A stretch of DNA of 64,000 nt from Nymphaea colorata. Lineage: Eukaryota; Streptophyta; Magnoliopsida; Nymphaeales; Nymphaeaceae. Of the stretch, positions 1-12,438 are shown piece after piece. The stretch lies in the NCBI RefSeq assembly GCF_008831285.2, contig NC_045145.1:19528802-19592801 (forward strand), written 5' to 3'. The notes below the pieces were generated by a model. The model saw nothing but the letters and a program-made list of their open reading frames with translations. It was not told the DNA's origin and searched no databases. The position numbers were made by a program, and so were the translations under genes. The stretch's first letter is position 1. Each line of letters opens with the position of its first letter.

Positions 1-333
1 CTACTAATTTTCTTACAAAAACATTGATAAAATTCAAAAACACCTATTAAGTTGCTAAAAGAAACACAGAAAAAGTTTAAAATACATTAAAATAGTTTGA
101 TAGAATTGCAATATTTTCGTTTTGATGATATTATCAAATAACATGATTTTTCACGTTTTTTTCCTTACTTTTCCATTTTTAATGCCTTAGTTTTTTTTTT
201 TTAAAACGCCAATATTTGTCACAATGGTCAAATCCCTGAGTGATAAGATCTTGTCTTTTTTTTTTTTTTAGATTACTGCCTTATACTATGTAACTAAGTG
301 AAATAATGTCTTATATTGTTAAAACCTGGGCAG
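1..333 (+). other. Intron of the PEPC gene (3' part)
   Basis: This AT-rich stretch with two poly-T runs (about 190 and 257) ends in a CAG acceptor at 331-333. I see no exon in it, and its left end lies outside the window. Confidence 0.7.
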
Positions 334-3088
334 CTTATAAAGACGCGAAGACGTCTGGAGCTTCTACTTGAGGGTCATCGTTGTGATTTTGACCCTTCTG
401 ATTATTATGAAACATCCGAACAACTTCTTGAACCACTTCTTCTGTGCTATGAATCCCTGGTAAGATGCTTATTATCATGCATGGTTGGGTGAAATTATAT
501 GTTATGCTATTTTGTCACTTGGTTATTTGTTATATTGCAGCAATCATGTGGATCTGTGACGTTGGCAGATGGACGCCTAGCAGATCTTATCAGGAGGGTT
601 GCTACCTTTGGGATGATATTAATGAAGCTTGACCTGCGTCAGGTGTGCATGGTTCTAGCTTTTGCACTGGAGTTTGTTACTGTAATGGTTTTAATTGGTG
701 GTCTGGTCATTTCCAGGAATCTGGTAGGCATGCTGACACGCTTGATGCAATTACAAAATATCTAGATATGGGAACATACAGTGAGTGGGATGAAGATAGG
801 AAGCTGGAATTCCTTACAAATGAGCTCAGAGGGAAGAGGCCACTTGTCCCCACAAGCATCGAGGTGATATTCTTTTGATATGCAGTTCTCTGGGAGCTGT
901 TGCATCTAAAACTTCTAGCTATTTTGGCTTCATTTAGAATATAGTTCTCTAAGTGTCACTCTCTTTAACAGTGTCCCTGTTGTGTTTGAAATGTATTTTC
1001 AGGTTTCTGCTGATGTAAGAGAGGTTCTGGATACTTTCCGTGTTGCAGCTGAACTCGGGAGTGAGTCATTTGGAGCATATGTGATTTCTATGGCCTCCAA
1101 TGTACACATTCTTGCATTTTGCTCAATCAGTGTTTTGAGTTTTTAGTGCCCGATCTTGTTTTTCTATCGGATGTACGTGCTAGACCCTATATGTTTTCGT
1201 TTTGTATTATTGCTGTGCAGGCTAGTGACGTTTTGGCAGTTGAGCTACTTCAAAAGGATGCAAGGCTCACTGTCAGTGGGGAGCTAGGCCGAACTTGTGC
1301 AGGGGGAACGTAAGATAGTTTATCTACTCTCTCCCATGTATATATAAATATATATAGATAGATATATTATTGAGTTGCAAATTGGAATGGAACTTACATG
1401 ATTAATGATTGAACAGGTTGCGTGTTGTACCATTGTTTGAGACGGTAAACGATCTCCGTGGAGCTGGATCAGTTATCAGAAAATTGTTATCCATTGATTG
1501 GTATCGAGAACATATCATTCAAAATCACAATGGTCACCAAGAGGTAGACAGGTTACTTTTGCAAGTTTTTTAGTCTCCATTTAAATTCTGAACTGGCAAG
1601 GTTATTCTGTGTAGGTGATGGTTGGGTACTCAGACTCGGGAAAAGATGCAGGACGTTTTACTGCTGCTTGGGAGCTATACAAGGCTCAGGAAGATGTAGT
1701 GGCAGCTTGTGGTGAATACGGTATCAAAGTCACTCTGTTCCATGGGCGTGGAGGGAGTATTGGTAGGGGTGGCGGTCCCACTTACCTTGCTATACAGTCC
1801 CAACCACCTGGATCTGTAATGGTATGCAAAGTGCCTGTTGTGTTTCGGTTTGATATTTGCAAATTAACATTTTCTTAGTCTCATGTTCAACCAATTTATT
1901 TTCTGATTGAATGAATTCTTCTGATTCCTTTTTCATTTGAAGTGTTCCTTAGAGGCTATTCTGGTTTGCTGTGGAACTTAGATTAGTTGTTTTTATTTTC
2001 TCCCTCTATGTCTGCATGCCTGTGCATGTTGTAAGAAGTCAGAGGTGGTTTCCCATTATTCTCTGTCTTCAGAGGTAGCAAGGATCATGTGGCGTGCTAT
2101 AATTAAGTTGCGTTTTTTTGTAAGTTATGAACAAAGGGCTTTCTTTTGGTGCTCTAGTATCAGCAGCCGAAGTTCTGGCTGAGAGCTGTTGTATGATACG
2201 GCATTGTTTAGTTTGGCTTCTAAATAAAATGTCATGAAGTGATCTTGATCTGGGTGCATGCAGGGAACTCTTCGATCAACTGAGCAAGGTGAAATGGTTC
2301 AAGCAAAATTTGGCCTTCCTCAAACCGCAGTGAGGCAACTAGAGATTTACACTACAGCTGTGCTACTTGCTACCCTACGGCCACCTCTCCCGCCTCGAGA
2401 GGAGAAGTGGAGAAACTTGATGGAAGAAATATCTAGAATAAGCTGCCAGCATTACAGATCTGCTGTATATGAGAACAAGGAATTCCTCAGTTACTTCCAA
2501 GAAGCCACTCCTCAGGCAGAGCTTGGTTTCCTTAACATTGGAAGTCGACCAACAAGGAGAAAAGCCTCAACAGGGATTGATCACCTGCGTGCCATCCCTT
2601 GGGTGTTTGCATGGACCCAGACTAGGTTTGTGTTGCCTGCATGGCTGGGTATTGGGGCTGGGCTTCAGGGAGCCTGTGAGAAGGGCTACAAGGATGACTT
2701 GCAGGCCATGTATCGAGAATGGCCATTTTTCCAATCCACCATCGATCTCATTGAAATGGTTCTGGCCAAGGCTGACATGCATATAGCTAAGCACTATGAT
2801 GAAGTTCTGGTTTCTCCCTCCAGGCAGGAGCTTGGCGCACAGCTGAGGAAGGAGCTATACAACACCGAGAAGCATATTCTAGTCGTAACTGGTCATGAAA
2901 AGCTATCAGAGAACAATCGCAGTCTCCAGCGTCTCATAGAAAGCAGGCTTCCTTATCTCAATCCTATCAACATGCTGCAAGTAGAGATATTAAGAAGATT
3001 GAGACAAGATGATGATAACCATAAACTTCGGGATGCTTTGCTCATCACAATCAATGGAATTGCGGCTGGCATGAGAAACACAGGCTGA
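334..3088 (+). CDS. PPC4: Bacterial-type phosphoenolpyruvate carboxylase (BTPC), C-terminal 573 residues, 5' end outside window
   Basis: The enzyme carboxylates phosphoenolpyruvate with bicarbonate to oxaloacetate; in plants the BTPC form joins plant-type PEPC in large hetero-complexes. Exons are 334-459, 541-642, 717-863, 1003-1101, 1221-1309, 1417-1543, 1615-1821 and 2264-3088; all introns are GT-AG and the phases close. Visible hallmarks are the glycine-rich loop [13 protein letters not shown] in exon 7, the block [14 protein letters not shown] just before it, and [15 protein letters not shown] in the last exon. The class is set by the ending RNTG (plant-type enzymes end QNTG) and by [20 protein letters not shown]. 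The seven introns and plant-like sequence exclude bacterial origin of the DNA. The serine-phosphorylation and disordered regions of the family would lie upstream and cannot be checked. The first exon boundary at 334 is set by a CAG acceptor; bases 1-333 are intron. Confidence 0.95.
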
Positions 3089-3400
3089 GCATCCCTGTAG
3101 ACTTGTAGTGCTATTGTGTTGCCTGCTATTTATTTGGACATTCTCAATCGCTTTGTTAACTTGGACAACCGCATCTTTGCTGTTTCATTAGGATGAAATG
3201 GTGATGATTTATTAAGCTATGAGTAGTAAGAAGACTCGGAACATCATATTGATGATTGCTTTTTTGTTCGACGAGGGTTAGGCGAACCTTTCTGTCTGCT
3301 TAATGCTTATTGGCTTGCGGACTGGTAATTGGTGTTGGTTTCTCTTACGTAAGATCCATGGCGTGGGTGGTGAATAATAAAATGATAATGGAAGGCAATC
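3089..3400 (+). other. Probable 3' UTR of the PEPC gene
   Basis: This follows the stop codon directly and contains no ORF with family resemblance. An AATAAA at 3376-3381 is a candidate poly(A) signal. Its extent is a guess; only the stop codon and the hexamer are visible. Confidence 0.35.
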
Positions 3401-3457
3401 AGTTTATTTTTATGCTAGATGGCGCAAGTGTTGTTTTTTTTGGAAATTATATTTCGT

Positions 3458-3462
<5 letters not shown>

Positions 3463-3537
<75 letters not shown>
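3463..3537. repeat. Compound microsatellite (TA)n(GA)n
   Basis: An alternating TA tract runs to about 3498 and passes through CA into a GA tract that ends at 3537. It is the first of many compound tracts with the same internal order in this window. Confidence 0.95.
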
Positions 3538-3539
<2 letters not shown>

Positions 3540-3912
3540 GCTCCCAAAGCAACTGCACCCATGTTGTAAAAACCGTAACTAGAAGTAATATTATTAAAAC
3601 TAAATCTTATTTATATACTTAACGTGATTTATTTAATAGTAATTATTTCATCTTGTTTGGACATAAAGACAAGAAATTTTAAGTCTTAAAAATTAGCACA
3701 TGTAAGCTATTGATTTTCAAGCTATTAAGATACTCACACAAATTATGTCCTCTAAAACTTGTTTTCTACTAAAATAATTTATGGATCAATTCTATGATAA
3801 ACATTTTACAAGTTTATTGGTGCTTCGGGGGGAACCCTGTCATCTGTATACACGTTGACACGCCCAACCACATTAGACTAAAATTTTTATGAAAAATATA
3901 ATCTAAAAAAGG

Positions 3913-3991
<79 letters not shown>
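3913..3991. repeat. Compound microsatellite (AT)n(AG)n
   Basis: An AT tract up to about 3954 is followed without a break by an AG tract to 3991. It has the same order as the tract 450 bases upstream. Confidence 0.95.
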
Positions 3992-3995
<4 letters not shown>

Positions 3996-5017
3996 GCAAT
4001 AAAATGTCAGTTGATTAGGTTTCTAATGAACTATCAAATCATTCTCCTTTTGTCAAGAATTTCATAAATTCTATGCATCACAAGTTGTAATTGTCAATTT
4101 GCATTATAAAAATGTTAAAATTCAACAAAAATTTCTAAGAAACTGGCATGTCGTTTTCAACAATTATAAAAGTAGCTTTTGTAGAAGTCCACCTTTAATA
4201 TGTAGCAAGATTAGTGCAAGGACCTTGACCACAAGGTGGTGAACAGTTGGTAAGACAGGAATTTAAAGGTTGCCATGCTGAGGACAGTAGATTAAGTCTG
4301 CCCTGTAATCTGTTCTTTGAACCTTTTTCATGGTATTATTTTCGTAAGACTTGCTGGTTGGAGCTCTTTCTTGGCATAGAAGAAGACCTCACTAACCTAC
4401 AATAGCATAACTATGATTAACTCTTTTAGTTAGCCCTTGTAAAGGTGGACTATTATACAAATATTACTGGAGGGTACTCTGAACCAAATCTTTTTTTTAG
4501 AATAAAATCCTGAAGATCTTTCCCTTATTATACTGTCTATCTTCGTCCTTGTAATGATACAAATACTGGTCGTTTGACTTCATGAATCTGCCACAGTACA
4601 TATTGTGTAGTAACTATGCGTGGTTCTGCTCATAGTTAAGAGAGCAGATCAGGTGACCCGTGATCAGGTGAGCCGTAGGTTACCTTCTCAAGGTGAAACA
4701 TCACTAGGAACCAAACCTGTGCTTTAGTTGGCTTTCGTTTTCATCTTCCAAGACATGGAAGAAAACAAAAAGGAAAAAAAAAAGATAAAGATGAAGGATT
4801 CACGGTTAACATAGCGCCACAACATCTGAATGAATGTTCCACTGGGACGAAAGCTTTTAGCAAGTTTACAACAAAAGATGCCTTATTTTAAAGAACAGGT
4901 TCTGTAAATTTCCTGGGGCATTACTCCTAAGCAACTTCAATTAGGCAGGCAGACAAACTGTACTAGATTTTTCCTCACATTGCATGGCTCGTCTGCAGAA
5001 AGAACAAGAAGTGTGGA

Positions 5018-5092
5018 GCATTACAGGAGTGAATCAGGCATGGTAACAGAGCCATCTCATGATCATCGGGCATTACGGGAGCGAATCAGGCA
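5018..5092. repeat. Short direct repeat, 23-bp unit, spacing 52
   Basis: The unit at 5018-5040 (GCATTACAGGAGTGAATCAG plus GCA) recurs at 5070-5092 with two differences. I see no further copies nearby and no gene context. Confidence 0.75.
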
Positions 5093-7065
5093 GGTTGGCA
5101 TATTCTACCTGGAAATGCCGTGACACGTTAGGATGCAAACTCCTCCTGCACGTCACTTTCTTAATCTGCAAGTTGTGCAGGACTAGAGATATAAAGCTCG
5201 TGCTTAAGTGGCAGTAGAATGATTCTGACCTTTTGCATCCTGCAATTTTCACTCGATGGTTCTGCTAAGGTGCAGGTGGCCAGGGATTTTGCGAGGCTTT
5301 AGCCTTTCTGTTTTCAGGTCAGGCCCATTAAGTGGTCCGGTCGAATGATGCCTGATGGCTGCTTTCTTGTTGGTGGACTGAGTTGGTTGTATAGATCCCC
5401 TTGCGCATTGAATGTGGATGGCATAAGTGAACTGAAGGGATGGAGCATGCATATTGCTTAAAAGTTCATTCTTCTGCAATTTATAGGAATCAAAGCCTAG
5501 AAACTTTGTCTGCAACAAAAGGGCAAGTGCTTTTCCCTTTTCTAATGATGAGGCGCAAGTTCTCTGTATATGCCACTGATCATGCTTTTATGTACATTTT
5601 GCTTTGCTTCCTACCATTAGTGGAATATTTCCAGAGGTTGCCGAGGTCAAAAAGGTTGTGATCTAGTAAACGTCTGCCTGAAATCCTGTGGATAATGTTG
5701 ACAAACTCATCTACTCTTTTATAGCAGTCTCTCTCTCTTTCCTGGTGAAATGAAGATCATAATTAAGGAATTTCTTGTTTGGACTGCAGATGAAAGATGA
5801 CCAAATGCACAAATTCAAAAGTTGCATGGCCTAGTTCTATAAAAAGGAAGGGCTAGAGATCTTTGGAACTTCCCTTCATAGATTTTCCTTTCCCTTTCGC
5901 TATGTATTCTTTCGTCCACCATTTTGTCTTGCAACGTGGGGATTATAACATGAATGCACCACTAGTATGGCACAGATTCCTGCGTCGATGATAACATGAT
6001 TCTGATTTTTCTTTTCTCCCTTTCTGTGCTTTCCCTTGCCGTTTCCTGACTTAGACACATTTGGCATATCTTTTTGCATCATCGTACACAGTCAAGGAGA
6101 AGAAAAAAATTTCTTCACAATGCACTTTACTGTGCAAGTTCTTAAATCTCCTCAGAGGAGTAACTTTCGCATCAAACATCTCTTATGATGTGAACATCAG
6201 AAAGAATGGAAAACAGTAAGAAATTGTGTAAGAACTCCTTGATATGCTGCAATTGCTGATCATAAACGGTACATTCTCTTTAAAAGAATCATGTGAAGTG
6301 GCTGAATTGATGCTAAACGAAAGAACAAATAGCCTCTTCTAGAAAAGATCGAGTTGCGTCCACTGCACTAGAGAAGAAGGAAAAAATTAGTGGGACATAC
6401 GTTCACATTTAACTAATACAAATAAAAGGCGAATAATTCCATAAAAGGCGATGCATAAGCCTGCAATTCTTGGTGTTGCCATGATCAACAGGGTTGTACC
6501 CCACATGTACGAGCTGTAGTGCACAGATTCTGGGCGGGCAGCAGTTTTCCTTGACAGGCTGCAGAGTGTGCAATTTTGGAGCTTGTTCCAGGTCGATCTA
6601 TCAATTATTAAAAGTCATTTAAAATCAGTTATAGAAACTTGGTGATATACTTGCAATCAATGTTCGGTCAATATGGCCAACCAATAATTCCATTGCTAAA
6701 ACTGAGCAGGCATCTGCCAGAGTCTTATATGCAACAATCCCGGTACTCTTAAAATCTCCATGTATTGAGTTGCACTAGAAACCTTTTACTACGTAAATCA
6801 AATGTCGTCTAGAATGATTTCACAGCAAATAAAATGGCTGGTCACAAAAATGCCAAAATTTGATTATTTAAGAAAACATACACTTATTCTGCATAAAAAA
6901 CCATACTTCATTACTTGATCTGTATCAAATCAAGTATGTAAATCGTATCTGCATCGATTGCCAAAAAAGAAGAAATAAGAAACAAGGGAGGATCAGAAAT
7001 GTTAATAAATACAGTGGACCTCAACATAGTGGAAGGTGGTAAGTGGAAGAACAGAAATGATGGTT

Positions 7066-7265
7066 GGGAGTGGGGCGATGGGGTTGGTGCGGTATGCTGA
7101 AACCTTTCTCATTTTCTCATTGCCCCATGCCTCGGGTTTAGGACTGTTTCGGAACTTGAGTGAGGAGCAAGACACCCGTGAAGCATCGCAGACCCACGTT
7201 TGCAGTCCAGGGAAACAATGCTTACAGGAATCGAACCGACAACCACTGCTCCACCAATCTGTCCA
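7066..7265 (-). mobile_element. tRNA-derived SINE-like element, copy 1
   Basis: Read on the minus strand, it contains GGTTCGATTCC (complement of 7228-7238), an exact match to the pol III B-box consensus. A weak A-box-like GATTGGTGGAGCAGTGG lies upstream. Downstream comes CCTGTAAGCATTGTTTCCC, a segment shared with a second copy near 24640. Over plus 7203-7237 against 24639-24673, 26 of 35 positions agree and all nine differences are transitions. It cannot fold as a tRNA gene of normal length. The ends are approximate. Confidence 0.5.
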
Positions 7266-8896
7266 AAGTAAGTTTTGAAAAAGAGTTGGTGAAAAGCCTT
7301 GCCAGTAGACAGCAGGTCATAAATTCAAACACTAATACTGTAGCATCTAATCAGTGAAATTCCATGAGTCTTTCATCTAGAGGTTTTGTTCTATTGAATA
7401 GAGCTTAAGTGGGGACGAAGTACGAAGTGAACTGTCCCACGACAAAAGTGACATCTTTCCCGTAGAAAAAGAACATCAATTTTTTTTTTGGTTTGGTTCT
7501 TGCCATTGAAGACTTTGAAGGCGGCGGAGTCGGACGGTATACATGTGCGTCAGGCTCTTTTTACAAGAATTTGTTACGGGCCCATGTTTCTTCTTCTTTC
7601 AAGAATGTGATTTTAAGATTTTTAAGACTTGAATATCTTGAGATTCATGAGCTGCTGACTTGAAAACGTTGTAGAAAACTAAAACGGTCAACATAAAGAG
7701 TAAAATGAATTCTTGGCAGTTATTATTGTGTATGTCAATTTTTTTCTTTAAAAATGTTTGCTATAAAACATTCAATGCTAACTATTAAACATTGAGAAAC
7801 AATGAAAACAGTAGTGACAAGACATATTAGTTGACACGTAGGTTCATCCAAGTCTCAAAACAGGGATAAGTGGAATGAGGGAAGCTTCGACCTTTCACCC
7901 AAGTGGTATGGTTCCCTCTGCTCATCCAAAATAAAAAAAAAAACGTCAATGAAGTGTTAATAATTGTATGTGGTAGTGATGAATGGGCTTGATGCAAGTG
8001 CTGCCCAGTTGCAAATTTTGTTCATATATGATAGGCAAGACAGTGGATTTGTCATGAGGGGAACCTGGTTGATCTGGTATAGGTGAAATCTCGTTCAATA
8101 ACTTTGATTTGTGTGAGCGCTATTCTTCTGCCTCAATAAGAGTGTTTTACTAATTAAAGTACATTAAACTAGTTAGGTATCGATGTAGCCCTAAACCCTA
8201 AAGCAAAGAGCTTACATGCTGAGCCAAGCGGCTGCCATTACACCAAATCAAGATGACTCATATAGATCATGTGTCAGATTCAAGATTCTGCTTTTGGGGA
8301 GACGTCAATTTGGTTGATCCAAAGCACAGGTGATTGTGTCCCATCTGCATATATTCAGATAGGAAGGAAGCAAAAATGGAGAGCTCTTGAATCTAAAGCA
8401 TGTTAGCTTTACTTAGTGGCAGCACAGCATTGATTCAACCCCCTTTTTCACAGAACTATTTTGTAGGAGATATGCTTCAAGCACCAGGGCAAGTGTCGGC
8501 GGTTGAATAAGACCCGATTTGACCTGTGCCCGGACCCATAGAACCTGAGTATACAGTGAGACATGAACTTGGCTTTCCTGATCATCACAAGTCAACCTGG
8601 ACCCAGGGCTTGATTTGGTGCTGATCTTTGAATTGAGATGCACATTCACGCCGTGCTTCAATTTGAACGTATCCTGTAGCCATTATGGATGTAGGCCTTT
8701 GTTCGCTATTGGCACATGATAATCACCCTTTAGGAGGTGTTTGATTAATCCGTGAACTTAAAGCACCAAGTGGTCTAAGATCTTTAAAAGTTTTACATCC
8801 TAAGATTTCATATCCTTGATTTCAAAAACTTTTGATGAGATGCATGAAACGATGCACCTATATCGCAATTGGTAGTTCTTGTTCATTGATTTTCTA

Positions 8897-9075
8897 GTGT
8901 TTTATTGAGGGAGACCACCTCTTATTGGGCGCATAAAACCCCAAAGCCATTTACTTGCACTTTTTGGTCCTCACACCTGTCCGCTTTTACAAGAAATAAA
9001 AACCACTGAGATTTGAACCAGTGAATGGTCACCTAGAAGCTACTGATCCAACCAGTTATGCGACACCCTCGTAGT
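8897..9075 (-). mobile_element. Possible tRNA-derived SINE fragment
   Basis: On the minus strand, a tRNA-like head reads GCATAACTGGTTGGATCAG, followed about 25 bases later by the B-box-like TGGTTCAAATCTC. A tail without family resemblance follows. The anticodon arm spacing does not give a credible tRNA. No second copy was found in the window, so this rests on the two box motifs only. Confidence 0.3.
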
Positions 9076-9880
9076 TTAATCTTGAAATTTATGTAAGATC
9101 TCAATCACATATGAGATTCTTGGAATGGAGGCACATTGAAGATCTTAGGTGTCGTTTGGCAGATGAAACATGTACTTTTAATGTTTCATGAATATATTCT
9201 ATTTTTTTTAAGTAGATTCATGAAACGCTCGAAGAGTGTTTAACTGCCAGTCAAACGGCTCCTAAATCTATATGGTTTTGAAACCTGCAATTTACTACAA
9301 CTATGAGTTTAAGGAGGTGGGCTCGAAATAAGATCAGAGATTGAATCATCACTCGAATTTACTAGTTACCTGCACCGTTAGGCACCGCCACCAGCAGTAT
9401 TTTACCCATCCAAGGAGTAAAAGAAGAATTTGTTACCATGACTTCCAAGAAAGCAACCAAACCCACTTTAAGTTTTGGACACACATGCGATTTATTATCC
9501 CGTTAACTTCTTCTGCTAGCCAAGCTAGGGTTCGGCATAGAAAGCCTATTGACTAGGCCGGTTCTAAGTCGGTCCGACCTGTTTTACCATTTTTAGCTAG
9601 CTGTGTCTCTTCCGAATTCGATCCACTAAAGTGTTCAATTGATCTGTGTCCGAACCTGTTTGCAACCAAAGCTTCGATGATCCGTGTTTGGTTGAGACGT
9701 GTTGTGTTTTCCCTCATTTTTGATTTGAAGACAAACCTTCGTTTCAATCCACTCTGCGCCTGTAGTTCCAGAAAAAGGCATTGCTTTTTGGACTTTCCAA
9801 GTAAGAAGTTGAGCTTTTCTTACAATTGACAATTTGATAGTACAACTTCTAACTTTCACCCGCTTCAAAGTACTTACATG

Positions 9881-9972
9881 CACACATACACACATAAATA
9901 GAAGAACATCTCTTCTAGAAAAGGAATGCATTCACACATACACACATAAATAGAAGAACATCTCTTCTAGAA
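9881..9972. repeat. Tandem direct repeat, 40-bp unit, period 52
   Basis: The 40 bases at 9881-9920 (starting CACACATACACACATAAATA) recur without change at 9933-9972, separated by 12 bases. Perfect identity in noncoding DNA suggests a recent duplication. Confidence 0.9.
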
Positions 9973-11291
9973 GGAAGATTTTCTTTGAAAAGTAGCTTGA
10001 CAAGGCGTGCTAGTGCTTGAAGAATGCCCGAGGGACCGGAATACGACCAATTTTTCTTTCTAGCTACACATTTATTGAAACCTCTACATATATGGCTTCT
10101 GCACTAACAGTTTGAGCATGATGCCCTGTGAGAACAAGTCATGATCACAATAGTGCTTCGACAAGGTTGATTCAGCTAGTAATAGTTCCCTCTCTCTCTC
10201 CCTATCTTGCTCCAAAGGGCCTAGCATAGCTAGAGGGGCGGCGGCCGAGAAACATGAGGGCAGGTGTGGGCAGCTCATGAGGAATTTCATTGGAGTGCTC
10301 ATAATCACAATGTTGATTCAAAAATTATGTAGGGTGCCCACACTAAATGTCCGCTTGTGACTCAAGTAACCCCTCAGCCAAAAACTTCTAGCTCCATCGT
10401 TATGAAGGGGTTGATGGGTAGGTAGAGATCCTACTATGATCAGTTTGATTCCTGTGTTTATAGGCCTTTAAGAGTAAATCGGTTGTCTTTTTCATTGGTT
10501 TTTTGAAGAAAAATAATTATCACTATATATGTTCAAATGAAATCATGGGAGTAAAAAAAATTTTGGGGAGTGAAAGCAAGCTATGTCAAAACCAGGCAGA
10601 CAGATTTCTTGCAGATTCGTTGAGGAACGAGAACTGCAGCTTGTCTGAGGTCCAGTACTCGATGCAGAGTGTTCACCCCCAGCTTTTGTAGTTCTATGGG
10701 ACCTCCAAAATGGGTGCACCTTTCTCTGCAAGGCTGTTCTTTTTAATTGATTGCAGTCCTTTTCATGCTTGGTCTTTATCATCCAACAGCATCTTGGTAT
10801 CCCTGTCGTTGTCAATAATACAGTTGACAACAGTAGACAGAACTGCTGGAAAATTGTGAAGATATGACGATTAAACTGATTGGTATTCCAAAGGTGGAAG
10901 AAAAATGGCGTCAATGCATGGAAAACGTAGTAAGGAAAGAAGGGTAAACAACGTAGACTGGATTGCTTCGGCTTTGGTTTTACTAGTCAAGGTGGAAGAA
11001 GAAGCAAATAGAATGTGGGGTTCTTTCGTCGAAGCCAAGTCTATGCAGATGATTAATGAACAAATATTTTCCTTGTGACAAGAAAAATAATGTTGTCTGA
11101 GAGAGTGTACTTGATTGCCCAGATAACTTTAATTTCATAGAAAGAAAACTGAAATGCCCGAATTTCTTCACTTGAATTTAGAGTGCAAGTACACCCAAGT
11201 GAAAAATACACACAGCAACCACAATATAAGTAATCAAATCTGCCTTTAGCAAAGCAAAAACAAGTTGTACTTGCTACAGTTAAAATGCATT

Positions 11292-11555
11292 ATGCTACCA
11301 AAGAAAGTTAGGATTATGAGTTCTTTTTTACTCGTCCCAGAACTAACTGGAAAAGCGGCAATTATTTTCTGTGTCCTTATGGCTTTCGTTGGCTATTGTG
11401 GATATCACAACTATTGCAAGGCCCATGAGCAATCAGTTGCAGTAGAGCGTGCTTGGCGGGTGAGCTTTGAAAAGTGTAAAACAGCAAGTAGTAAAATTTC
11501 AGTGGTTAAGAGCAACTCTTTGGAATCGAAAAAGAGCAATGGAATTGGAGGTTGA
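11292..11555 (+). CDS. Small ORF with one predicted membrane segment, unrecognised
   Basis: The ORF starts at the first in-frame ATG and gives 87 residues. A hydrophobic stretch around residues 21-36 (AAIIFCVLMAFVGYCG) is followed by a Lys/Ser-rich tail. I recognise no family. No intron, TATA box or neighbour supports it, and an ORF of this length is expected by chance here. It is listed only because of the membrane-like segment. Confidence 0.15.
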   Translation: MLPKKVRIMSSFLLVPELTGKAAIIFCVLMAFVGYCGYHNYCKAHEQSVAVERAWRVSFEKCKTASSKISVVKSNSLESKKSNGIGG

Positions 11556-11799
11556 TGTATAACTTTCCAGTGCCAAGTTTCAAAGTAAATGTGTTAAACG
11601 GCCGGATCTTCCTTCAACCAGAAAATTCTCACTTTTCTCATCATATGAGAATCAATATCGATGACATTCAGAAAAGGAAAAAAAGAATCAACGTTCAGAG
11701 AAAGGCCTAGCTGTATAAAGGTAAACGAGGTTGAGACTGGAAGAACAGGACTCAAGTTCGAAGAGTTCTTCTTCTTAACAAGATTCCTGACTTAAATGA

Positions 11800-12267
11800 T
11801 CACAATCCACCATGCCCAATCGACAGAGGATCCACAGAGCTTCTCCTCTTTAGTGGACTTGCAGGGACGTACGCCCACTTGACTCCCTTATCCCTTCCAC
11901 CGATTGCATGGCGTAAAGGGAGATGGTCGATAATGGAGGCTGTGGTTGGGAGCCTGGGTCCAAGGTCATCACCGAGTGGTAGTGCATCAAGTTTTGTGGA
12001 CAGAACTCTGCAGTAGGAGTTCTGCAGGACCAGGCCTGCCTCTCCTGCTTTCACTTTTCCCCTTCCTGGCAAGCTAAAAGAGCTGATGGTCCCGTTCATT
12101 TTTGGGAGAGATGCGAGGAGTACCTGTAGATTTGGCTTCTTCTTTAGCAACTTAAAGATAAAGAGTAGGCAATCAAAGTGCACATCTTCCATCCGTTGGC
12201 TGGTGCGGCGGTGCCTACCAATTTGAGAGCCATCGAAGGCTGATGGTAGTGGCAAAGGCCCCTGCAT
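11800..12267 (-). CDS. Uncharacterised 155-residue ORF
   Basis: An ATG-initiated ORF on the minus strand, in a locally GC-richer island between AT-rich flanks. The predicted protein is mixed hydrophobic and basic, with no motif, signal peptide or repeat that I recognise. It is the longest ATG ORF in the 3-15 kb spacer. It could be a degraded gene fragment or chance. No start or stop context favours expression. Confidence 0.2.
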   Translation of the reverse strand: MQGPLPLPSAFDGSQIGRHRRTSQRMEDVHFDCLLFIFKLLKKKPNLQVLLASLPKMNGTISSFSLPGRGKVKAGEAGLVLQNSYCRVLSTKLDALPLGDDLGPRLPTTASIIDHLPLRHAIGGRDKGVKWAYVPASPLKRRSSVDPLSIGHGGL

Positions 12268-12395
12268 GGATGACCCCTCTGCGCCTCACTTAGTTGGCTG
12301 GAGCTTTGCTTTGTCTTGTCGATTTCTTCTTTTCAAATTCCCGCCGTTTGGTGGGTGCTTGTGGGTTCCCCTGATCGTGCACCCAACTGGAAGAG

Positions 12396-12398
<3 letters not shown>

Positions 12399-12436
<38 letters not shown>
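12399..12436. repeat. (GA)n microsatellite
   Basis: An uninterrupted GA tract of about 36 bases. Unlike most tracts here, it has no AT partner. Confidence 0.95.

Positions 12437-12438
<2 letters not shown>

Noticed and set aside
334-3088. Bacterial contamination or transfer suggested by the name bacterial-type PEPC
   Set aside because: The gene has plant spliceosomal introns and matches the plant BTPC clade; the name reflects ancient ancestry only.
10503-10691. 62-residue ORF with a protein-like end, preceded by a TTGCAG acceptor-like site
   Set aside because: No upstream exon, family or conserved motif could be found; chance is as likely.
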